DNA of 64,000 bases from Epiperipatus broadwayi (Eukaryota > Onychophora > Udeonychophora > Euonychophora > Peripatidae). This document shows, piece after piece, positions 1-11,089 of the stretch. Made by a program: the position numbers and the translations under genes. The first letter of the stretch is position 1. Each line of letters opens with the position of its first letter. The stretch spans positions 62,001 to 126,000 of the forward strand of contig JAQFVV010000231.1 in the NCBI GenBank assembly GCA_028023455.1. The letters are read 5' to 3'. The notes beneath the pieces were generated by a model, which ran no database searches, was not told the origin of the DNA, and was given only the letters and a program-made list of their open reading frames with translations.

Positions 1-224
1 TTATGAATTTTATAAGTTAAAGTTGTAATTATAAATTTATTCTACCGCACAGTGATTATGTAAGTAATATTTACTAAGGCAATAAACCTTTAAACATATG
101 CACTTGAAAATGCAAAGGTAGGGACCTCTACAGGTCTTAACCACAACCTCTTTGGAAGAAAAGAGGGAAACTCTTTACTTCAACCTACTTTCTATATAAA
201 TAGGTAAAGCTGTGGTTAGAACTG

Positions 225-338
225 AGAGTGTGAAGCTATTCAATACTTCACTGATTAAGTTCATGATTCCTATTACCCATTAGATGAAGCTGAAGCAGTT
301 AGAACTGAGAGCGTGAGTATCGAATAGCTTCACACTCT
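225..338. repeat. Small inverted repeat
   Basis: Two 23-nt arms at 225-247 and 316-338 are reverse complements with one mismatch (core AGTGTGAAGCTATT and AATAGCTTCACACT). They enclose a 68-nt loop. The phrase TTAGAACTGAGAG also occurs twice as a direct repeat just outside the arms. This is probably the relic of a small fold-back element. I cannot assign it to the larger families in the window. Confidence 0.7.
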
Positions 339-355
339 ATATTGATATAAGTAAT

Positions 356-1335
356 TTACATCAAATAAATCAAACTCAATATAAATATTTCGAACAGAAG
401 AGGAACAAGATCTATCAAAGATAGTGTGCAAAGGATAATTTTATACAACATGCAAAGAAGATAAAATATATGGAGAAGCATTACCCCAAATAATGATATT
501 TTAAGATAAAATACTCTGATAACAGGCAATGTAAATAAAAATGAGAGCAAACCTATGAAGAAATTTAACTAAATAATAAAACATAGTTTAAATTACATAA
601 CCGTTGACAAAGATAGGTAATATGATTTGTCCGGGACAATCTGGAGTCAATATATATTCCCAAATAACAATAATTATCTACCAAATGAATATTCTCAATG
701 AAGTACGTATACTATTAAAATGCAAAATATAGTTACAGCAAATTTTAATCTTAAGAAAGAAAAAAGTATGCTTGTAAGAAAAAAGAATATCTTTTGTTTT
801 ATCTATATTGACCAACAACGAATTATATTCCAGCCATTTACCAACTGAGACCAAATTCTCATTTACTAATTTTCAACAAGACTATAAAAAACAGCATTAC
901 AGGATAAAGCAATATCATCAGCAAAAACAAAAATCTTAGAATTATATTAAGGCTACAACCTTAAAATTATGCACCTGAAAAAACGACAGTAGGACTCTCT
1001 GCAAATCTTCAACACATGATTTATTTAAATGACAAGAGCCTTAATATATATTACTTTAAGTAACAAGTATCTTAGAATGTAACTTCAGTGAAAATAAATC
1101 AATATAAATTAAAAACAACAGAGGACCAAGTACTGAACCTTGCAGAACACCACAATTAATCAAGACCACATCACTAACAATACCATAAATATTAGTAAAC
1201 TGTTTTCTATCTTTTAAATAACTCTCCAACCAACTACCAATAGAACCACACAAACAATACAAGTAGCAATGCTTAATCAAAATATTATGATTAACAGAAT
1301 CAAATGCTTTAGATAAATCAAGATAAATAGCCAAT
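356..1335 (-). pseudogene. LINE-B copy 1: decayed non-LTR reverse transcriptase (CR1/Jockey/L2-like)
   Basis: Fossil of the RT domain of a non-LTR retrotransposon on the minus strand. The open stretch 1056-1334 encodes the fingers/palm blocks LDLSKAFDSVNHNIL and GVLQGSVLGPLLFLIY. The catalytic box follows in another frame near 895-935 (FADDIAL). Then come a thumb-like stretch near 760-835 (LLVNIDKTKDILFSYK), CYLGIYID near 620-680, and IIWGNASPYILSSLHV with a downstream stop near 430-510. The order of blocks matches CR1/Jockey/L2-group LINEs. Frameshifts and stops between blocks show it is dead. Neither the endonuclease nor the element ends are recognisable. The same family lies on the plus strand at 2960-4985. 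Confidence 0.85.
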
Positions 1336-2160
1336 GTTTACATATCATGTACTAGTTTCATCATATCTTTTATTTGTAACATGGAAAAAGATTATCAAAT
1401 TTTGTTCATCCCTAACATAATGATTAGCAATATAAATATTGGTTTGTTAATTGTGGGGTCACCATTCTACCTGTTGATACTTGGATTTACTATACAATTA
1501 TGGTTTTAACAAGTAAATTTCTTACTTTCTTATATAACACTATTTTGTAAATCTCTTATTTGATCATACATTTATTAGACTTAATCAGCATATTAATTAC
1601 AAATTTGGCTTATCTAAATTAGCCGTTATGGATAATTTTGCAATTCTTCTGAAAATGTCTGTAGCTTATAATAATCAAGTTACTAAGTATGTTAATAAAC
1701 TATCACATAATAATTTAAATAAATTATTACCCAATTAGAGCTGAGTTTATATTTTTGGTTTGTGTAACGTAGACGTGGACTTTTTACAATTTCAAAATAT
1801 TTGTATTTCTTCAATTGATAAAAGCAATTTATTATATTAAATTGAATAATAAAAGTAAAAAATGTTTTCCATGGATATCATATCAGATGATTAAAAAAAA
1901 ATAATTTGAGAAATTGTTAAAAACATTCTGGTAATTTAATTGCTGTGAAACAGTTTAATAAGAAAATTAAATACATTATTAAAATGGCGAAATCAAGTTA
2001 TTATACGGAGCATCTTTGTAATAAAAATATTTCTCTGAAATAGAAAACAATTAACTCTGTGATTAAAACATCTTCTAATCAAATTAATTTTATTAAGAAT
2101 AATGATAACATATTAGAAGTTTATGAAATTTAAAAACATAAGTCTGATCTTTTTATTATT
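1336..2160. other. AT-rich stretch without recognised features
   Basis: I see no protein motif, tRNA-like box, tandem repeat or long inverted repeat here. The left part may be upstream sequence of LINE-B copy 1 that has decayed past recognition. Confidence 0.4.
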
Positions 2161-2164
2161 TTTT

Positions 2165-2885
2165 TACCTGATGCGATGGACTATGACTTCTCCTTTTATC
2201 GAAGTCAGGAATCTCTTAGTCACAATGCCCAGAAAAACCTATTAGCCACCTTTCCTCCCCCTTTCATTCACCACTCTACGTTTTTCCCATATTGTTCCCT
2301 ATCCTGCTCCATCCCATTTTCACAAAATAATCTTTGTCAACTCGATAGCCTTTATGTCTAAACCCCTCTTATTTCCCCCCAAACCCAGCATAAAAACCAA
2401 GAACTTACTTTCTGTATAATCACTTTGTTTATATTCATTTTCCCACAATTTCATTATTTGTACCCTTTCTGCTTGCAGGTATTTATATTCAATTAACAGA
2501 TGCCTAATATTTTCTATGCCTTCTTTACATAACTTGCAGACTAACTCACCCATATTTTTCCATTTACATGTATTCCCTTGTTGTGAAAGATCCTGTTCAA
2601 GCTTTAAACAGTAAACTACTTTTCTTGCTATTATCATAAATTAACTCTCACCCAATATATATTTAAACTTTTTTATTCACTATATTAATTCTCCATCTCT
2701 CCAACTCCCTATTCTTTATTAATGCATCTATTCTTTTATCCATTCCTTGCTGCTATAATACTCAACAATTCTCCTAACACAATCATCCCACCTTTTGTAT
2801 AAGTATATTGACCTAAATGCTTTACCCAAATCTTCTGCACAATGTACTACAGTTCTCACCCATGTTGTTGCCTGCTCTTGATGTG
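2165..2885 (-). pseudogene. LINE-A copy 1: LINE 3' end with CCHC zinc knuckle
   Basis: C-terminal part and 3' UTR of a LINE on the minus strand. The 105-codon open stretch 2320-2637 carries CKLCKEGIENIRHLLIEY. This matches the C-x2-C-x8/9-H-x4-C knuckle found at the C terminus of several LINE groups, but the last cysteine is tyrosine here. It is followed by ERVQIMKLWENEY and a stretch starting MLGLGGNKRG. Two more copies at 46120-46770 (plus) and 57830-58520 (minus) align through the coding part and the 3' UTR. All copies end in a stretch related to GTCATAGTGCATCACATCA. Upstream of the knuckle, 2640-2885 aligns to the other copies but is interrupted by stops. The clade is uncertain (R2, L1-Tx1 and NeSL all have such knuckles). 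Confidence 0.75.
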
Positions 2886-3683
2886 AACATACACATATGC
2901 TATATGTTGAGCCATCTATTGATGATTTGACTTATAATGGACTCTTTCGTTTGCTTGGCTGATTCTGATACTCAGTTATCATTCTTCTGCTTTTATATTT
3001 GTTTTAGTTGATTTATTTAATCTTTCTTTGTCTGCTTATGTATTTCATGAATGTTTAAAAGTTGATGTTATTACACCCATTTTTTTAAAAAGGTGACCCA
3101 TTAATTATTAGCAATTACAGGCCTACTTCAATCATTTCTATTATTGCTAAGTTATTTGAGATAATAGTCAAGGGTAAGAGATGCCATTCTTTGTTGCCAG
3201 AAGAGTACCTTGGATGCCATTTACAGTCATATACACAATTCAATTTCATCATTGGATAAGAGTCTCAAGACAGTAGCTATTAATTTGGATTTATTCAAAG
3301 CATTTGATTCAGTTAATCATGCAATACACTGTTTTCTATAGTTTTTGAGGTTATTTTCTTCTAGGTTAATAAGTTATCTAAATAACAAAAAAAAAATCCA
3401 GGTGACTAAAATGCATAGTGTTATTAATGAGTTTAGATGGCTTAATCATAAAGTACCCCAGATCTGTACTTGGTCTTATATTATTTTTACATATGTAATT
3501 GACATTTTTGGTTTACCGTTGAATTCAGTAATTTATGGTTTTGCTGATGACATTGCTCTGCCTTATTCTTGACTAGGTAATTAACAAAGATCTGCATTAA
3601 ATGGCAACTGGCTTATGATTAACTACTTTACTGTCAATCATAGTAAAGTGAGTGGTATCCTGTTTTCTTATAAATATTCTAAA

Positions 3684-3840
3684 TATAGAGGATTTGAACT
3701 CAGACTTCAAGCAACCTTCAACTATCCACACTATCTCATACCACTGATACACATGACCACTTACATGTAGAAAAGATAAATAATCACCAATATACATATT
3801 TCATGCTGAACCAGCACTCATCAGTCTGAATTCAAATCCC
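3684..3840 (-). repeat. Family D repeat with hammerhead core, inserted in LINE-B
   Basis: Minus-strand copy of repeat family D. It begins at one end with GAGGATTTGAACTCAGACTT and ends with CAAATCCCTATAT. Similar copies or parts lie at 36480-36820, 39375-39800, 41798-42160, 47905-47990 and 50124-50307. The hammerhead-like core is at 3786-3829 (minus): CTGATGA, hairpin GTGCTGGTTCAGCAT, GAAA. It interrupts the RT reading of LINE-B copy 2, so it inserted after that LINE. Confidence 0.75.
3786..3829 (-). ncRNA. Hammerhead-ribozyme-like core (family D)
   Basis: On the minus strand: TCAGA, CTGATGA, stem II hairpin GTGCTG-GTT-CAGCAT (6 bp with a terminal G-U), GAAA, then TATGTATATTGGT. The core bases expected of a hammerhead (CUGANGA and GAAA) are intact. 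Stem I is weakened because CCAA, found in better copies, has become CAGA. This copy is probably inactive or poorly active. Confidence 0.5.
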
Positions 3841-4499
3841 TATATTTACAATTAAGTTCCAGGTATAAGAATACCTGTATTTCAAATCTTATAAATATTC
3901 CGCATATTCACTTAATATCAATATTTGTAGTCAATATAAAGGTCATTTTAATATTATTTGTACTTGTAGTAATATCATTTTAGTTGATCACTATTGTTAT
4001 TTAGGTGTTTTCATTGATTTGAACTTATCTAGGTCAAGCCATATTGCCTATTTATGTTCTTGGTTATGCACAATTAATTGTTTTATTATTTAGCAAAATT
4101 ACTGCCTAAGTCTACTTTGACATTTATGTTGCTTGTTATCAAAATATATTGCGTTATATCTCTGTTTGTGTTTGTTATGCTGTTTGCTCACTATCTTCAT
4201 TATACACTTGACAAAATTGTGCCATACCTATTATTTTTGGTAGGCTCAGATTGACTTTTGGGCATGATATTTGTGATAATTCTTATGTATTGTCCATTGT
4301 AAAACTTTATAAGAATAGAGTAACTATTTGACATTGCTAGATTTTACTTGAAGGAAATTTGTCACAGGCAATTTGTAACGTTTATTACCGATTACTCATT
4401 AGATGTTGACTATTTATCTTTTATCTATTTAAGAAACATTTGGAACATTGGTTATTGTATTATCTGCAATATTATTGTTATGACTGTTTTAATATTTCA

Positions 4500-4691
4500 A
4501 AACATCACATGATCACTATTTCATATGCTTACACATGCTATTAATAAGAGTACCAAACTCTCCATACAGTAACGCCATCAAGTGCAGGTAGGCACTACAT
4601 AGGCATTTTATGCACAAACCTTCCTGCATCTATTGATTACAAAGGCTTGCACTTGGTGGCGCTATTGTATGGAGAGCTTGGTACTCTTATT
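4500..4691 (+). repeat. Family E element, core-deleted, with inverted arms
   Basis: Arms 4543-4586 and about 4648-4691 are near-perfect reverse complements (outer AATAAGAGTACCAAACTCTC). The interior keeps the family E phrase TAGGCACTACATAGGCATTT and the ATTGATTAC block but lacks the hammerhead. The left flank CATCACATGATCACTATTTC is shared with E copies near 25345, 40925, 53925 and 56425, so the element starts before the arm. Confidence 0.8.
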
Positions 4692-5342
4692 ACATTTTAA
4701 TATTTGTACGTATTGTGCGTACTTTTTGTATGAATGTGTAATTAATCTTTATATCTATTTCCCATATTTATAATTTGTTGTTTGTATTAATGTTTGCAAG
4801 TTATTTTGTGCATGGTTTTTCTTTTTTAGTTGATTAATATATATATAATCTTATCTTTTTATAATTATTTTGGAACATAATGACTCATGAATAACCCCTC
4901 ACACAAGATCTGCTTGTTTAGAGTTATTCTCATTTTGTTATATATATATTGTTTGTTTAATAAAATAAAAATATATTATTATTAACAAAATGGCAAATAT
5001 AAATATAATTGTTTTATTTTGTGTCATTGGCATATGTTATCCTTATGTATTGACTACACACAAGCGATCATTAACTGAATGATTATTGAAGCCATTTTTT
5101 ACTAACAGGTAATTAATTTATATCACTTCGAATTGCTATTAGTATGTATGCAAATAATTTAGAATTAATTAGATAATAATTTTTAATTAAAAAGATAAAA
5201 AAATGTTTTAATTAAGTACAGTACAATTTTTTTTTTAAAAAATCCTTACCTTCCCGTTACTTTCCTTTCCTTTCGATAGATATTTATTAGATGACGAATT
5301 AATTTGAAACTAGCATATGTATAAATTACCATTTGCCCATTA

Positions 5343-5478
5343 TATCCTGTGCAGTTTGACACAGTTGGTAAAGCAGCCGACTTAGGGTTGGGAAGTCCCA
5401 AGTTCGAATCTAGTGCATGCAGATCTAACTGCTTACGAAGTTCCGAACAATAAAGCCATTTATATTTTTATTATTATT
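5343..5478 (+). repeat. SINE-1 (tRNA-related), full copy
   Basis: Head CCTGTGCAGTTTGACACAGT with an A-box-like TGGTAAAGCAGCC and a B-box-like AAGTTCGAATC. The tail contains CGAACAATAAAGCCATTTA. About fifteen relatives are in this window on both strands. The AATAAAGCCAT tail phrase is the most conserved part. The parent tRNA is not clear. Confidence 0.75.
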
Positions 5479-5489
5479 AGCTTATCATA

Positions 5490-5850
5490 TAATTGTAACT
5501 GATGAGTCCTGGTTCAGCATGAAATACATATTGGAGTCATTCGTCTTTTATTGTATCTTTCTTTATATGAATGTAAAAGAATATGTGGTCGTATTGAGAT
5601 TATTTAATATATTTATAAAGATATTACATGTGGGAAAGAGAAATGTGAATATCTCCGTGTGTGGGTGTGCTTAATTAAGAAAATAAGATGCATTAATCTT
5701 TAATTGACTTTTGAAGTTTCTATCTGTGTTAGAGGCAATCTCTAGTCTAGTAAATGATTAGTAATAATCATTATTGTATTTATCTAAAGTGGATGGTGTC
5801 AAAGATGTGGGTTGAATTAGTTTGACACTTGTAATTCAAAATGTAATAAT
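5490..5850 (+). repeat. Repeat D', unit 1 (hammerhead core plus 300-bp body)
   Basis: First of two direct copies (the second is 5915-6235; a third is minus-strand at 54215-54600). The unit starts with the hammerhead-like core of family D. It continues with a body different from D: TATTTAATATATTTATAAAG, GGGAAAGAGAAATGTGAATA, CAATCTCTAGT and AAGTGGATGGTGTCAA. No coding potential. Confidence 0.8.
5494..5535 (+). ncRNA. Hammerhead-ribozyme-like core (D')
   Basis: CTGATGA at 5499-5505, hairpin GTCCTGGTTCAGCAT with one C-C mismatch, GAAA at 5521-5524, then TACATATTGG. Short stem III (AU/AU) and a UA cleavage site as in family D. Stem I is poor here (GTAA against TTGG). Confidence 0.5.
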
Positions 5851-5914
5851 TTAATATAAATAATTTTTCATATAATAGAGATATATATATATATATATGA
5901 GATATGGTGACCTA

Positions 5915-6235
5915 GATCAACTGATGAGTGCTGGGTCAGCATGAAAGGCATCTTGGGGATCATTTGTCTTTTATTGTAATATGTGAAAGTACTGAGGTTA
6001 TTTAATATATTTATAAAGTTATTGTATGTGGGAAAGAGAAATGTGAATAACTCCATGTGTGTGCTTATAAATCAGATATATTAATCTTGGAGTTTTGAAG
6101 TTTATATCTGTGGTGGAGACAATCTCTAGTTTAGTAAATGATTAATAATAATCACTAGTGTTTATCTAAAGTGGATGGTGTCAAGAATGTGGGTTGAGTT
6201 TGTTTGATACTTGTAATTCAAAATGTAATTAGAAA
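5915..6235 (+). repeat. Repeat D', unit 2
   Basis: Direct copy of 5490-5850, about 420 bp downstream, separated from it by sequence that includes a short (AT)n run at 5879-5898. The bodies are collinear to the shared end phrase ACTTGTAATTCAAAATGTAA. Confidence 0.8.
5916..5957 (+). ncRNA. Hammerhead-ribozyme-like core (D', unit 2)
   Basis: ATCAA, CTGATGA (5921-5927), hairpin GTGCTGGGTCAGCAT, GAAA (5943-5946), GGCATC, TTGGG. Stem I pairs TCAA with TTGG (one G-U). The expected cleavage dinucleotide is UC. Stem III is only the A-U pair, so folding as a monomer is doubtful. Confidence 0.5.
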
Positions 6236-6663
6236 AATAGTTCAGTAATTCAAGGAATATTTTTTTCTACGTAATATTAACAAATAAGAAATCCGTCTAA
6301 ATGAGTGTTATGGATTTAGTGAAATTCATATTTCAAATTGTAAAATTTCTCTGATCTTCTTTTCACGTCACTGACTGCAATAATCTTTGGTACATTGTTA
6401 ATGCCTATATCAATTTATTGAATTCAGATGAATTTTTGAAAGGAATATCAAATAGCCTGACAGACTGTCAAATAAAACAAAATAATAAGAAATATTTTAC
6501 ATTATTCTAATATATATATATAAAATATAATTCATATAACGGCCGTATAGAATTTGACTTAGATTTATTTTTATAATTACAGGAAATAAATCATTAATCC
6601 AAATATCTATTATTCAAAAACAATTATCCACCCAAATTTTTAAGTATGATTTGTAACATTTTA
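6236..6663. other. AT-rich spacer without recognised features
   Basis: No protein motif or repeat membership seen apart from a short (AT)n run near 6511-6522. Confidence 0.4.
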
Positions 6664-7095
6664 CAAGCGCCATATTGTTTAGTGCAGTGATAGAATGGCA
6701 GACTCTGGAGTTCAAAGTTCATAAGTCATGGTTCGGCTGTTTGACTTCTGATGCTATATGGTTTTCATGAATTCCAAAATAAATAATAAACCATTTAATT
6801 ATTTTTTGTTCTATATGATTCGAGGCAGTGGTAAAGGAGTAGATCTGGAACTTGAAGCCCATAGGTTATGAACCACTCTTATTACTTATGGTATCTGAAC
6901 TTCTTATGAATTTCTAAGCTATAAATCATTTGGTTACATTGGAGCTTGAAGTCCATATATTATGGCTCAGTATGGTTACTTACAGTACCTGAACTTCTAA
7001 GCTAAAAATGATTTGGTTACATTATTCTGGATCTTGAAATCCATATATTATGGCCCAATACTGTTATTATGGTACCTGAACTTCTTGTGAATCAG
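6664..7095 (+). repeat. SINE-1 tandem cluster (about four units, two partial)
   Basis: Successive SINE-1-like units at about 6664-6800, 6805-6925, 6926-7010 and 7011-7090. Each contains TGGAGCTTGAAGTCCATA-type and GAACTTCTTATGAA-type phrases. The last two units lack the head and share the phrase TGAAGTCCATATATTATGG, indicating local tandem duplication of the tail half. Confidence 0.7.
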
Positions 7096-7134
7096 TTTGT
7101 ACATATGTTTACATATAAAAGCAAAAAAAAATCA

Positions 7135-7410
7135 GTTATCATCATCATCATTTCCAACTATTTTTGATTCACTGCAGGATGGACAGCTCTCCAAGTTTAA
7201 TCCAATTTCTCTGATTCATGGTCTTCATTTTAAACAACATACCAGCAAATGTCCTTACTTTATCCACTCATCTCACATGTGGTCTCTATCAAGATCTTTC
7301 ACAATTTCTTGGGATTTAGTTTAAGGCTTCAACTGACCATCTAATAGTATCTTTTCTGAGAATATTTCCAATCCATTTATTTTAGTGATAGCCATTTGCT
7401 CTCTCACTTC
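7135..7410 (-). pseudogene. RTE-type LINE 3' end
   Basis: On the minus strand this matches the 3' coding end and (TGATAA)-rich tail of the RTE-like element at 16960-17285. On the plus strand one reads the complement phrases CATCATCATCATTTCCAACT, TCTCACATGTGGTCTCT and CAAGATCTTTCACAATTTCT. They correspond to the C-terminal GHIAR / RP-RW region. It joins a SINE-1 tail at about 7410. Confidence 0.6.
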
Positions 7411-7411
7411 T

Positions 7412-7600
7412 GTTATTTGAACTTCTTATGAACTCCTGAGCAATAAAGCCATATAATTAATTTGCGTTCTGTGTAGTTTAACGCAGTAGTAAAGTGTTAC
7501 ACTCTGGAATGTATGGATCTCAGATCAATTCCTGCTCTCATATTTCTGGTGTTTGAACTTCTTAAGGACACCCAAGTTACATTAAAATTTTTATTCATAA
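7412..7600 (+). repeat. SINE-1 tail plus full SINE-1 copy
   Basis: A SINE-1 tail (TTGAACTTCTTATGAACTCC, AATAAAGCCAT) at 7418-7452 is followed directly by a complete copy starting TGTGTAGTTTAACGCAGTAG at about 7468. Its B-box region is degenerate (CTCAGATCAATTCC). Confidence 0.7.
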
Positions 7601-7723
7601 TGGAAATTAATAAACTTTAGACATCCTTCCTGCACACTTTTAACCATTGCTAATTACTTTTTTTCAAGTTATTTTGGGGTGCCTGGTTTTGGTCAACAGC
7701 ATTGCAAGATCTTTAAGCATGGA

Positions 7724-8045
7724 TTAGCTGATTGAATTTCTTTTGCAACATTTTATTTTTAATTTACTAAAAGATTTTACAATGTCAGTCACAGTTTCTG
7801 GAAATGTAAAACGTAATTGGGAAATAGTATATATATTTATCAAATTAGTCCATCTTCTCTGATCTCTAGTCTCTCTTCTCCACATCACCCCAGCACACCC
7901 CCTTATTTTATTCTTCAATCTCACATGAGGTCTTTTTCTAGGTCTTTTATAATCTCTTAAAATCCAGAGATTTCAACTGGCCATCTATTATCATCCTGTT
8001 CTAGCAATATGTCCATCCCAATTCCAAGTCTCAGACCTTTAAATA
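7724..8045 (-). pseudogene. RTE-type LINE 3' end, minus strand
   Basis: Complement of RTE C-terminal coding sequence. The minus strand encodes the Trp-rich GVMWRRETRDQRRWTNLI followed upstream by the RKRP/RW and GH...R regions in another frame. It parallels 16120-16720 and 48870-49560. It ends against a plus-strand fragment of the same 3' end (8050-8150), forming a small fold-back. Confidence 0.65.
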
Positions 8046-8049
8046 AGAA

Positions 8050-8150
8050 CTCATTGGAGAAGATGGATTGAATTTAGAGAAACCTTCATTCTACAGTGGA
8101 TTGATAATAATTGAAAATTATGATGATAATGATGATTTATAAAATTCCCT
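8050..8150 (+). pseudogene. RTE-type LINE 3' terminal fragment
   Basis: Contains CATTCTACAGTGGATTGATA followed by a TGATGATAATGATGAT-like tail, matching the 3' end of the plus-strand RTE at 16960-17285 and of the units at 11735-12905. It lies in inverted orientation to 7724-8045. Confidence 0.55.
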
Positions 8151-9960
8151 TTCCAAAATATCATAATCTATAATTTAAAATTTTGACAGTTTTTTGATGT
8201 TCTTTTTTTCAATGTTGAATATCACTTGTATTAACTGTTTATCAAATTATTCTGATAAAAAATTGGAACAGTAATTATAATTTCAACACAGATGAAACTT
8301 TGAAAATATGTCATCAATAGCCTTAGGATGAAATGGAAATAAAGTTTTGAGTTTAAGAGTATCACTCAAATAAAGACATGGACACTCTTATTTTGCTGCA
8401 TGATACCTACATAATGAATTCCAGGGAAAGGTGACTGGTTCTACCCCCATGCTTCTTGCAGTATAACCAATGCATACACTTTAAATCAATATAGTTCATT
8501 TATTCATCATAAAAATTACAAGCTCCCAGAATATCTGAATAATGAGATATCTCATATGGTAGTATGTTTTGTATCTTCATTGACAATTTGAAATGGTCTC
8601 TGCAGTCACTAAATCTTGAAAATTACTTTTAAAATATTCTTGGAACTCATGAATTCATTGCCATACACAGTTTGAATCAGTTGGAAAGGTGTCAGTAGCC
8701 TTTTTTCCAATTAAAGTTAATGTATTGTTCTATTGAGGATTAAGTCTTACAAAATCTTATATTTTCTTTTGTTCACCTGGTGAGAGATTTTGAAAATGCT
8801 CAATCTTTTATATCTGTATAAAATTTTTATTTTATACTAAAACTTAATAAATTGGACTTGATTTCTTTTAAATTTAAATTTTATAGATGTATAATATTTT
8901 TAAAAATTACATTTGACAACAAAATAAGGTAAATTTCATCTACAATGTTAGTTCAAACATTGTTTCAAAAAATGAATAAATTCTTTTTTTTTTAATGTGA
9001 CTGAATGAATGTTGAATTGTGATAAATCTATCAAATTCTGCTTTAAAATCAGAAATTTGCTTTATAATTATCAAAATGTTGAAAAAATTTGAACACTGTC
9101 AATTTTGACAATTGATGATGTTGGCAATGAGTTCATGATAGGAGTGTCAAGAAGAAGGAAAGAACCCTCTTATAATAAATTTTTCTTTAGAGAACAAAAG
9201 AATAAAGTCTTAGATGTTAGGCATTATCCATAAAATACTGACCTCTTCAGATTGTTTTCAAGAAAAGCATTATGGGAAATCTACATTATAAAAGAAACCT
9301 AGTGTTAATACCACCTGTGATAATGTTAATACTGTTATTATAAAGCTTCAGAATGATTAAGCTTTTTCTGAGTGGAACTCCCAATAATTATCAACAAATA
9401 TAAAAGTTATCAAGTTAACGTACAGAACATTTCATATTTTATGTCATAAGGTATAATGCAGATATACTAGCACCTTAAACTTTTATGGTGAATAGCAAGA
9501 GTATAGCATTATCAAGCATATGCATTGATTTAGAGATGGCGCTGTAAAAAGCATGAAGAAAAAACCTGCTACCTGTAATGTTTTCACTGAGACACTCTGT
9601 ATACTGCTGCATTTTTATTTGTTTAGAAAATGATGACAGATGTAAGTGTTTTTGAAGATTCACTGACTTGTTTAATAAAAGGTTTTATTTTAACAGCACA
9701 ACTTCATTGCTGTCAGTTTTGATATTAATTTTATTTGGTTTAATTTTCATGAGATCTAATTTGCATTGTAAGAATTATATCTATAGCACATTAACATTAA
9801 CAGAGTTTAAGGTTTAAAATTGGCTTCTTAATAGACAAAAACCAAATTTTTTTTTTAAAGAAGCTGCACACATGGAAATGGCAAAAATATCTCATAAGCC
9901 AAACTAATGTGTTGATATAAAAAGTCTAGAAATCACTAGTGTAACTTTTCTTTTAAGGAA
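8151..9960. other. Long AT-rich stretch without recognised features
   Basis: I checked for transposon motifs, tRNA-like boxes and tandem structure and saw none that I can support. All open stretches are short with random-looking composition. Confidence 0.4.
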
Positions 9961-9987
9961 AAAGTGGAGAAATCAGAAAGACTCATC

Positions 9988-10080
9988 AAGTGTTGATAGC
10001 CGAGAGGTCAGCTCAGCCACTTTGCAAGCAAGAAGTTGGTTGCAGATGGTTGTTGCAGGTTCGCCTCCTGGCCAATGCCA
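9988..10080 (+). repeat. SINE-2 (tRNA-Gly-derived)
   Basis: A-box-like TAGCCGAGAGGTCAG, anticodon-arm relic CACTTTGCAAGC, an inserted stretch (AGTTGGTTGCAGATGG), then B-box-like GCAGGTTCGCCTCCTG and the 3' phrase CAATGCCATGATATAC. Other copies: 38295-38385, 61290-61385, 62510-62612 (minus), 62945-63050. Confidence 0.75.
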
Positions 10081-10104
10081 TGATATACTGACTATTGCTT
10101 TTAG

Positions 10105-10270
10105 CTGAATATCCCAGTTGACTAGAGCATTAGCTTAAAATTCAATATTCAAGAATCTAAAGGTCCAGGTTTGATTCCAGTCACTAATCAAACCAACAAC
10201 ACCTAAGGATGAGATGAGAATAATACTGCTCAAAATGTTGTTATGTACTAATCTATGTGCTATTACTAAT
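10105..10270 (+). repeat. Repeat family G (SINE-like), partial copy
   Basis: Contains GACTAGAGCATTAGCTTAAA, GTCCAGGTTTGATTCCAG (B-box-like) and CAAACCAACAACACCTAAGG. The same module, with CAGGTGTTGCTGGT read on the other strand, occurs in the fold-back at 32022-32545, at 60997-61245 (minus) and 23925-24060 (minus). Probably a tRNA-related SINE; the parent tRNA is unclear. Confidence 0.65.
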
Positions 10271-10447
10271 AGTTGAATTTAATTGAAAGTTTTAAAATTT
10301 TTCTAAAGCAGTCCATTATAATAATAAATACTAAAATTTATTAGGAATTCATTTTTAGAAAATATATCCTATGATTCAGAAATTTAAAAAAAATGTTACA
10401 TCAGTTGTTGAAAAATTATATTAAAAAGCTTATTGTAATAAAAAAAT

Positions 10448-10575
10448 AATCAAATAATTTATTGCTCAGGTATTTACAATAAGTTCATCCATTAGAAGCA
10501 TTAAATTTGAGATTTGTGAAACTTGGCATCTAGAATCTCCCATTCCCCCCATTTTACTGTTATACAGAATATTAT
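10448..10575 (-). repeat. SINE-1, minus strand, degenerate
   Basis: Reads as the complement of the SINE-1 tail (TTTATTGCTCAGGTATT) and then the mid part (CATCTAGAATCTCCCATT). The head is degraded. Confidence 0.55.
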
Positions 10576-10682
10576 CATAGCTTTGCGCCTTACTATACTG
10601 CCTTTTATCTATAATTCTTTATTGCAATTGTCGAAAGTATATACTCTTTTCATACAATTATGTAACTCTAACAAACTTTAAC

Positions 10683-10997
10683 GTTCTAGTTAATCTGAAA
10701 AGATAAATTAGCCTATAAAAAAGTCTCAAAGGCACAGGGTCAGCTTTCTGCACTTCACTGCCATAATCATAATGCTGAATAAGAATATGCAGTTAGAAAT
10801 ATGGTTTACATTAGTATGCCTAATATGTAAATTAGAAAATCTAATTTGCATATTTGACCACACTAATATAAAGGTATATTTCTAACTGCATATTCTTATT
10901 CAGCACTATGATTCTGGTAACCATCTGTCAGAAGCTGGCTCATTGCATTTAAGATTTTCTTATTGTCTAATTTACCTTTTCAGAGTAACTCGAACAT
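10683..10997. repeat. Family H fold-back element
   Basis: Near-complete inverted repeat. The inner arms GAATAAGAATATGCAGTTAG and CTAACTGCATATTCTTATTC match exactly. The outer arms (GTTCTAGTTAATCTGAAAAG against CTTTTCAGAGTAACTCGAAC) are diverged. A single-arm relative is at 19832-19930 (CACTATGATTCTGGTGAGAA). Confidence 0.75.
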
Positions 10998-11089
10998 AAC
11001 AAGTAATTGAGTCTTTAAACGACTGGGTAAAAAACTTGCTTTTTATACAACAAAATCATTTTTGTAAGCATCATTAAAAGTAAAAAAGA

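Larger units (their letters stand above)
2960..4985 (+). pseudogene. LINE-B copy 2: decayed RT, interrupted by D and E repeats
   Basis: Plus-strand relic of the family at 356-1335, preserving more of the 5' RT region. Traces in order: NLSLSAYVFHECLKVDVITP and a KGDP...SNYRPTS block near 3030-3130; SIIAKLFEIIVKG near 3140-3175; NLDLFKAFDSVNH near 3280-3320; FADDIALPYS at 3537-3570; NWLMINYFTVNHSKVSG at 3604-3655; then, past an inserted D repeat (about 3684-3840), HYCYLGVFIDLNLSRSSHIA near 3988-4055. A second insertion (family E, 4500-4691) sits in the 3' part. The element seems to end in an A/T-rich tail near 4960-4985. Many stops and frameshifts; non-functional. Confidence 0.85.
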
